A stretch of DNA of 64,000 nucleotides from Saccharophagus degradans 2-40. GTDB taxonomy: Bacteria; Pseudomonadota; Gammaproteobacteria; Pseudomonadales; Cellvibrionaceae. The stretch is taken from contig NC_007912.1 in the NCBI RefSeq assembly GCF_000013665.1, positions 1,116,001 to 1,180,000 on the forward strand, given 5' to 3'. Positions within the stretch are counted from its first letter, which is position 1. Every line of letters starts with the position of its first letter. Below, piece by piece: positions 59,627 through 64,000 of the stretch. The translations under genes were made by a program, and so were the position numbers. The notes beneath the pieces are model-generated. The model was given only the letters and a program-made list of their open reading frames with translations, was not told the DNA's origin and searched no databases.

Positions 59627-60094
59627 ATGTTCGAATTGCATCCACAACTTAAGCAAGACACCGTGATTGTAGGCCAGTTTAACCTGTCCTTAGTGCTGTT
59701 ACATAAAGATGCGAACTACCCTTGGTGTATATTGGTGCCGAAACGCTCAAATATGAACGAAATACATCATTTGTCCGAGGTAGACCAAATTCAGCTTATT
59801 AAAGAGTCGTCCCACCTAAGCGAGGTGATGACCAGCATTTTTGCCCCCGATACTATGAATATTGCTGAGCTAGGTAACTTGGTGCCGCAATTACACTTGC
59901 ATCATGTGGCAAGGTACAAAACCGATGCCTGCTGGCCTGCTGCTGTTTGGGGGGCGAAACCGCCGGCGGTTTATACCGAGGGCGTAATGGAAGAGCGTTT
60001 GCAGCGGTTGCAGTCTTCACTAGTTGGTGAAGGTTTTGAGGCTGCGGGTGCAATGAGCCCAGATAGTAATGTAAACCCCGGTTATACGCCTTAG
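59627..60094 (+). CDS. HIT-family protein
   Basis: The 155-residue histidine-triad protein has the catalytic segment LVPQLHLHHVARYKTDACWPAAVWG, the form found in a gammaproteobacterial HIT subfamily, after the PWCILVPKRSNMNEIHHL segment. HIT proteins hydrolyse nucleotide phosphoramidates or similar; the exact substrate is unknown. It diverges from proS. Confidence 0.9.
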   Translation: MFELHPQLKQDTVIVGQFNLSLVLLHKDANYPWCILVPKRSNMNEIHHLSEVDQIQLIKESSHLSEVMTSIFAPDTMNIAELGNLVPQLHLHHVARYKTDACWPAAVWGAKPPAVYTEGVMEERLQRLQSSLVGEGFEAAGAMSPDSNVNPGYTP

Positions 60095-60113
60095 TAAGAG
60101 CGTATTTAGATAT

Positions 60114-60140
60114 AAAAAAACCCCGCAAAAGCGGGGTTTT
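60114..60140. terminator. bidirectional terminator between HIT and HU-like genes
   Basis: AAAACCCCGC pairs with GCGGGGTTTT around AAAA, with A and T runs on either side, so it can stop both converging transcripts. Confidence 0.9.
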
Positions 60141-60165
60141 AGGTAAATATCTTAAAGGAGTGAGA

Positions 60166-60573
60166 TTACTCAGCCATTTCCTTTAATTTTTTCAGTGGGC
60201 GAATTTTAACTTGGATGCTAGCAGGTTTAGCAGCAAAAGTAGTCTCTTCGCCAGTAAATGGGTTAATACCTTTGCGGGCTTTGCGAGCAGGCTTTTTAAC
60301 TGTAAGAATTTTGAACAAGCCTGGCATAACAAACTCGCCACAAGCGCGCTTCTTAACGTGACCTTCAATAATGTCGGTCAACTCGTCTAATACAGACTGC
60401 ACTTGCTTTTTGGTTAGCTCGGTATTCTCAGCTATTTGCGTCAACATTTGAGTTTTAGAGTAGCGCTCTTTAACCGCAGTGATTTTTTTCTCTGGAGCTG
60501 CTTTAGCAACAGCTTTTTTGGCTGGAGCCTTTTTCGCAGGAGCTTTTGTAGCTGGGGTTTTACGTGCAGCCAT
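60166..60573 (-). CDS. HU/IHF-family DNA-binding protein with Lys/Ala-rich N-terminal tail
   Basis: The 135-residue protein has a histone-like tail (about residues 1-30, repeats of APAKKA) followed by an HU domain with the DNA-arm segment RKGINPFTGEETTFAAKPA. The HU part (YSKTQMLTQIAENTELTKKQ...) is standard. The tail resembles eukaryotic histone H1 termini and the C-terminal tails of AlgP-like proteins. It could condense DNA or link nucleoid and regulation. It is transcribed alone on the minus strand. Confidence 0.88.
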   Translation of the reverse strand: MAARKTPATKAPAKKAPAKKAVAKAAPEKKITAVKERYSKTQMLTQIAENTELTKKQVQSVLDELTDIIEGHVKKRACGEFVMPGLFKILTVKKPARKARKGINPFTGEETTFAAKPASIQVKIRPLKKLKEMAE

Positions 60574-61097
60574 GGATATTGACCTCTAATTAAGATGAAT
60601 TCTTTATTGATATAGATAGATGCCCCGAGGGGGTCTATACCTGCATTACCTTTACAGTAACGCCGGTGCCCAAACGCGAAGCAATTTTTATATTATTTCG
60701 CTTGCCCGTATATATAGTGGATTCGGGTGCGTGCGGCAACCCAAAAACGCGAAAAAAGCTATAAAAACAGTGCTTTTTTGAGTTTTTTGCTTTGCGTTGT
60801 TGGTTTTTTGTTCCTTTTTAATGGTTGTGAGTGAGTTGTTAATTTACGGCTGGTATTGAAATGTGAGCGGTTGGGGCCATATAGCGGCTAAATCGGCGGT
60901 TAATTAGTGTGCGGACGATTGCTTCATGTGGCGCCATAGCTGGGGTATAATGCCCGCCATTTTTCTTTGGGCACAGTGCTCAGGGGTGGATGGCGTTACG
61001 TGAAGAGGTGTTTTGCACCTGTTTTAAGTGCCGTTTTCTTTGGCAGCTTGTTAATAAGCTATAGGTTTAGTGGTTTAAGTAGAGAGATTGTTATCTT
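60574..61097. other. HU-fmdB divergent intergenic region
   Basis: 524 bases without a supportable gene. It holds a candidate promoter for the fmdB-aspS unit, listed separately, and must contain the HU promoter, which I could not define. A-rich and T-rich runs around 60750-60800 (AAAAACAGTGCTTTTTT) form a short hairpin-like stretch. Confidence 0.5.
60923..60951 (+). promoter_or_regulatory. candidate sigma-70 promoter of fmdB-aspS
   Basis: TTCATG and TATAAT are 17 bases apart. The -10 is perfect and the -35 weak. It leaves a leader of about 140 bases to fmdB. Confidence 0.45.
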
Positions 61098-61334
61098 ATG
61101 CCTATTTATGAATACAAGTGCGATGCGTGCGAGCACGAAATGGAAGCGCTACAAAAAATGAGCGATGAGCCTCTAGTGGTTTGTCCGCAGTGCAACAAAA
61201 ACGCGTTGGTTAAAAAAATATCAGCGGCTGGCTTTCGCTTGAAAGGTGGCGGTTGGTATGAAACAGACTTTAAGTCTGGCAAAAAGAAAAACATCGCTGG
61301 CGATGGTGGTGGCTCAAGCAAGTCATTCGACTAG
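61098..61334 (+). CDS. FmdB-family zinc-ribbon protein
   Basis: The 78-residue regulatory-type zinc ribbon has two CxxC pairs (CDAC at residues 8-11 and CPQC near 34-37), then AAGFRLKGGGWYETDFKSGKKK, the family hallmark. It lies 74 bases before aspS, the conserved arrangement in gammaproteobacteria. Function unknown. Confidence 0.93.
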   Translation: MPIYEYKCDACEHEMEALQKMSDEPLVVCPQCNKNALVKKISAAGFRLKGGGWYETDFKSGKKKNIAGDGGGSSKSFD

Positions 61335-61408
61335 AATCGGCAGCTATATTTTCCTCTGGCCCATTCGGTGCCGTTGGAGTACATACAATTTACAAGTAGG
61401 AAATGGCA

Positions 61409-63193
61409 ATGCGCAGTGTTTACTGTGGCGTAGTGAATACGTCAAATATTGATCAAGAAATTACCCTATGTGGTTGGGTGGACCGTCGTCGCGATCACGG
61501 TGGTGTGATTTTTATCGACCTGCGCGATAGGGAAGGTATTGTGCAAGTGGTTTTCGACCCCGATGCCGCAGATAAATTTGCCTTGGCCGATAAGGTCCGC
61601 CCAGAATATGTGCTGCGCGTAACCGGTAAGGTTCGCGCTCGCAGCGAGGCCACTGTTAACGCCAATATGGCCACTGGTCAAATTGAAGTATACGGCACCG
61701 ATTTAGAGATTTTGAACTCAGCTGAAACGCCGCCGTTTCAGTTGGATGAGCACACCAATGTTGGTGAAGATGTACGCTTAAAGTACCGCTATTTGGATTT
61801 GCGTCGCGATGCTATGCAGCAGCGTTTAAAATTCCGCTCTAAAGTAACCAACGCTATTCGTAACTATTTAGACGATAACGACTTTTTAGATATCGAAACA
61901 CCTATTCTTACGCGCGCAACACCAGAAGGTGCGCGCGATTATTTGGTGCCTTCGCGCACCCACGATGGCAAGTTCTTTGCGCTTCCTCAGTCGCCACAAT
62001 TATTTAAGCAGTTGTTAATGGTGTCTGGTTTTGACCGTTACTACCAAATCGCCAAGTGTTTCCGCGATGAAGATTTGCGTGCAGATCGTCAGCCAGAATT
62101 TACTCAAATCGATATTGAAACTTCATTTATGGATGAAGAGCAAATTATGTCGGTTACCGAGGGGATGATCAGCAAGTTATTCCGCGAGCTAAAAGGTGTC
62201 GAGTTGGGTGAGTTTCCGCGCATGCCTTACGCAGAAGCAATGGAAAAATACGGCTCAGATAAGCCTGATATGCGTATACCACTAGAAATGGTGGAAATTA
62301 AAGATTTAATGGCATCGGTAGATTTCAAAGTATTCTCTGGCCCAGCCAGCGACCCGAAAGGGCGTGTTACTGCAATGAAAGTACCTGGTGGCGGTGAGAT
62401 TCCTCGCAAGAAAATAGATGCTTACACCAAGTTTGTTAGTATCTACGGTGCAAAAGGTTTGGCTTACATTAAAGTTAACGACAAGACCGACCTTGAAGGT
62501 GGTTTGCAGTCGCCAATTGTTAAGTTCTTACCGCAAGATGTATTGCAAGCATTGCTTGACCGTTTAGAAGTAGAAAATGGCGATCTAATTTTCTTTGGCG
62601 CCGACTCCGCTAAAGTGGTTACCGAGGCTTTAGGTGCGTTGCGCTGTGAATTGGGTAAAGATTTGAACCTTTACACCTGTGAGTGGGCACCGCTTTGGGT
62701 TGTGGATTTTCCAATGTTTGAAGAGTTGGAAGATGGTTCGTTAACCGCGTTGCACCATCCTTTTACAGCGCCTTCTTGTTCTCCTGAAGAGCTTTCTGCT
62801 AACCCTGCAACAGCGCTTTCTCGCGCATACGACATGGTACTGAATGGTACCGAGTTGGGCGGTGGTTCTATTCGTATTCACGATCAATCCATGCAGCAGG
62901 AAGTATTCCGTGTGTTGGGTATAGGTGAAGAAGAGCAGCGCGAAAAGTTTGGCTTCCTGTTGGATGCATTGAAGTACGGTGCGCCTCCCCATGGCGGTTT
63001 GGCGTTTGGTTTGGATCGCTTAATCATGTTGATGACCGGTGCGTCTTCTATACGTGATGTTATTGCCTTCCCTAAAACACAGTCGGCGGCATGTGTAATG
63101 ACTGACGCACCTGGTGCGGTAGATAAAAAACAGTTGGAAGAATTGCATATCCGTTTGCGTCCTGTTGTAGCGCAGCCTAAAGAGCAAGGCTAA
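61409..63193 (+). CDS. aspS: aspartyl-tRNA synthetase
   Basis: Class II synthetase of 594 residues, E. coli type, with an OB-fold anticodon domain ([22 protein letters not shown]), catalytic motif 2 ([20 protein letters not shown]) and the GAD insertion (about residues 280-400). Motif 3 is [14 protein letters not shown]. The start MRSVYCG at 61409 matches homologues and gives better spacing from TAGGAAA than the ATG at 61403. Confidence 0.98.
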   Translation: MRSVYCGVVNTSNIDQEITLCGWVDRRRDHGGVIFIDLRDREGIVQVVFDPDAADKFALADKVRPEYVLRVTGKVRARSEATVNANMATGQIEVYGTDLEILNSAETPPFQLDEHTNVGEDVRLKYRYLDLRRDAMQQRLKFRSKVTNAIRNYLDDNDFLDIETPILTRATPEGARDYLVPSRTHDGKFFALPQSPQLFKQLLMVSGFDRYYQIAKCFRDEDLRADRQPEFTQIDIETSFMDEEQIMSVTEGMISKLFRELKGVELGEFPRMPYAEAMEKYGSDKPDMRIPLEMVEIKDLMASVDFKVFSGPASDPKGRVTAMKVPGGGEIPRKKIDAYTKFVSIYGAKGLAYIKVNDKTDLEGGLQSPIVKFLPQDVLQALLDRLEVENGDLIFFGADSAKVVTEALGALRCELGKDLNLYTCEWAPLWVVDFPMFEELEDGSLTALHHPFTAPSCSPEELSANPATALSRAYDMVLNGTELGGGSIRIHDQSMQQEVFRVLGIGEEEQREKFGFLLDALKYGAPPHGGLAFGLDRLIMLMTGASSIRDVIAFPKTQSAACVMTDAPGAVDKKQLEELHIRLRPVVAQPKEQG

Positions 63194-63263
63194 GGTTAGC
63201 TTCCAGCAGCGCAACTAAAATGCACAAGTAAACGTGCTCACAAATAGAAGTGTGTACTAGTAA

Positions 63264-63297
63264 AGGGAAGCCGTGTAAAAGCGGCTTCCCTTTTTTG
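63264..63297 (+). terminator. intrinsic terminator of aspS
   Basis: AGGGAAGCCG pairs with CGGCTTCCCT around TGTAAAAG, followed by six T residues. Confidence 0.9.
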
Positions 63298-63458
63298 TTT
63301 CTATCATTATTTATAGTTTTATTTGCGCAGCAGTAATCGCAATGACGGTGTGCCTTTTATTGTTTGCGCTAAAGCGTCGGTGGCGTTGGTTTGGCTTTAG
63401 GCTGTATGCTAACGCCCTTGTTTTATTTTTAATAACTCCAGTAGATATTGCAGCCCCT

Positions 63459-64000
63459 ATGACCGCGTTTTCCGGTAAGTTAACAATTAACCTCGATGCT
63501 ATCGCCGCGAACTGGCGACTTATTCAAAGCCGCCTTGCCGCTGGTGCACGCGCGGGGGCGGTAGTAAAGGCCGATGCATACGGCTTGGGGGTGCAAGAGG
63601 TTGCCCCTGCTCTTTATCGCGCGGGTTGCCGAGATTTTTTTGTGGCTAACCTTGCGGAGGCATTACTGGTTCGCTCGCTGCTGGCGGGTGATGCTCAGGT
63701 TATAGTTTTGTCTGGCTGTGCGCCGCGCGAAGAGAGTGAGTTTGTGCGCAATGGCATAGTGCCTGTAATTACCTCCGCGACTATGGCCGAGCGATGGCTA
63801 GGGGTGAAAGGTGCATCCAAGTGTGGCGCAGTGCTAAAAGTTAACTCTGGTATGGGGCGCTTGGGGTTAGAGCCAAACGAGTTTGAATCCCTGCTGATGC
63901 ACCCTAATTTCGCCAATGCTGGGTTCTTTATGCTTATGAGCCATCTCGCGTGCGCAGATCAATTTGATCACCCATTAAATGCAGCGCAATTACAGCGGTT
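63459..64000 (+). CDS. alr: alanine racemase, 5' part (runs off the window)
   Basis: PLP enzyme that makes D-alanine for peptidoglycan. The first 180 codons are present, with the PLP Lys at K37 in VVKADAYGLG and the MGRLGLEPNEF and MSHLACAD segments. The frame is open to the end of the window, so the C-terminal barrel half is missing here. The ATG at 63459 has no strong ribosome site. Confidence 0.93.
   Translation, partial: MTAFSGKLTINLDAIAANWRLIQSRLAAGARAGAVVKADAYGLGVQEVAPALYRAGCRDFFVANLAEALLVRSLLAGDAQVIVLSGCAPREESEFVRNGIVPVITSATMAERWLGVKGASKCGAVLKVNSGMGRLGLEPNEFESLLMHPNFANAGFFMLMSHLACADQFDHPLNAAQLQR

Overview
This is a chromosomal window from a marine, polysaccharide-degrading gammaproteobacterium of the Cellvibrionaceae type. 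Saccharophagus degradans or a very close relative is my best guess. The main reasons are a GH94 phosphorylase whose length and key residues (Asp472, Arg609, Lys613) match what I remember of the Saccharophagus cellobionic acid phosphorylase, a large TonB-dependent receptor paired with a lipoprotein, and a gene order close to Pseudomonas (yacG-coaE-pilDCB / pilA / nadC-DUF1631-ampDE). Most of the window is ordinary housekeeping DNA. I see no tRNA, rRNA, CRISPR array, insertion sequence or prophage.

Layout. 0-5.5 kb: type IV pilus assembly genes (pilB, pilC, pilD, then coaE, yacG) diverging from the pilin gene pilA, which has a probable sigma-54 promoter and an upstream palindrome. 5.5-15.2 kb: an accessory island between pilA and nadC. 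It holds two related polytopic GT-C-like membrane proteins, a TfpX/TfpZ pilin accessory protein, WbpB/WbpD/WbpE-like enzymes for a 2,3-diacetamido sugar acid, a GT2 glycosyltransferase, a LbH acyltransferase and a flippase-like membrane protein. I read it as a pilin glycosylation locus. 15.2-23.4 kb: nadC, a DUF1631 gene, then peptidoglycan recycling genes (ampD, ampE, ampG) with an orphan ParA-type ATPase whose upstream region carries a near-perfect SOS box. 23.4-31.6 kb: ATL repair protein, DUF481, fxsA, groESL, sodB, a PuuD-like membrane protein, a coiled-coil protein and class I fumarase. 32-37.2 kb: TonB receptor plus lipoprotein with duplicated domains. 37.4-50.8 kb: phhB, a GGDEF-EAL protein, purN/purM, DUF2066, hda, sppA, arsC-wrbA-DUF2069, YihY-like, a single-domain receiver and avtA. 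50.8-56.8 kb: gluconokinase, a LacI-type regulator, the GH94 enzyme and a GPH-type symporter. 57-64 kb: lytic transglycosylase, proS, HIT protein, HU-like protein, fmdB, aspS and the start of alr.

Two systems stand out. The first is the pilin glycosylation island: nucleotide-sugar enzymes, transferases, a flippase-like protein and a pilin accessory protein beside pilA. The second is a compact cellobionate regulon. A GntR-like LacI regulator, gluconokinase, cellobionic acid phosphorylase and transporter share a 16-bp operator (ATGRTWGCGNWATCAT-like) found twice between gntK and the regulator gene and once before the transporter-phosphorylase operon. The chemistry fits: phosphorolysis gives glucose 1-phosphate and gluconate, and the kinase makes 6-phosphogluconate. 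Less certain but worth checking are the SOS-box leader upstream of the ParA gene, a nested palindromic element between duplicated terminators before ampD, and repeated TGGT half-sites before the TonB receptor.
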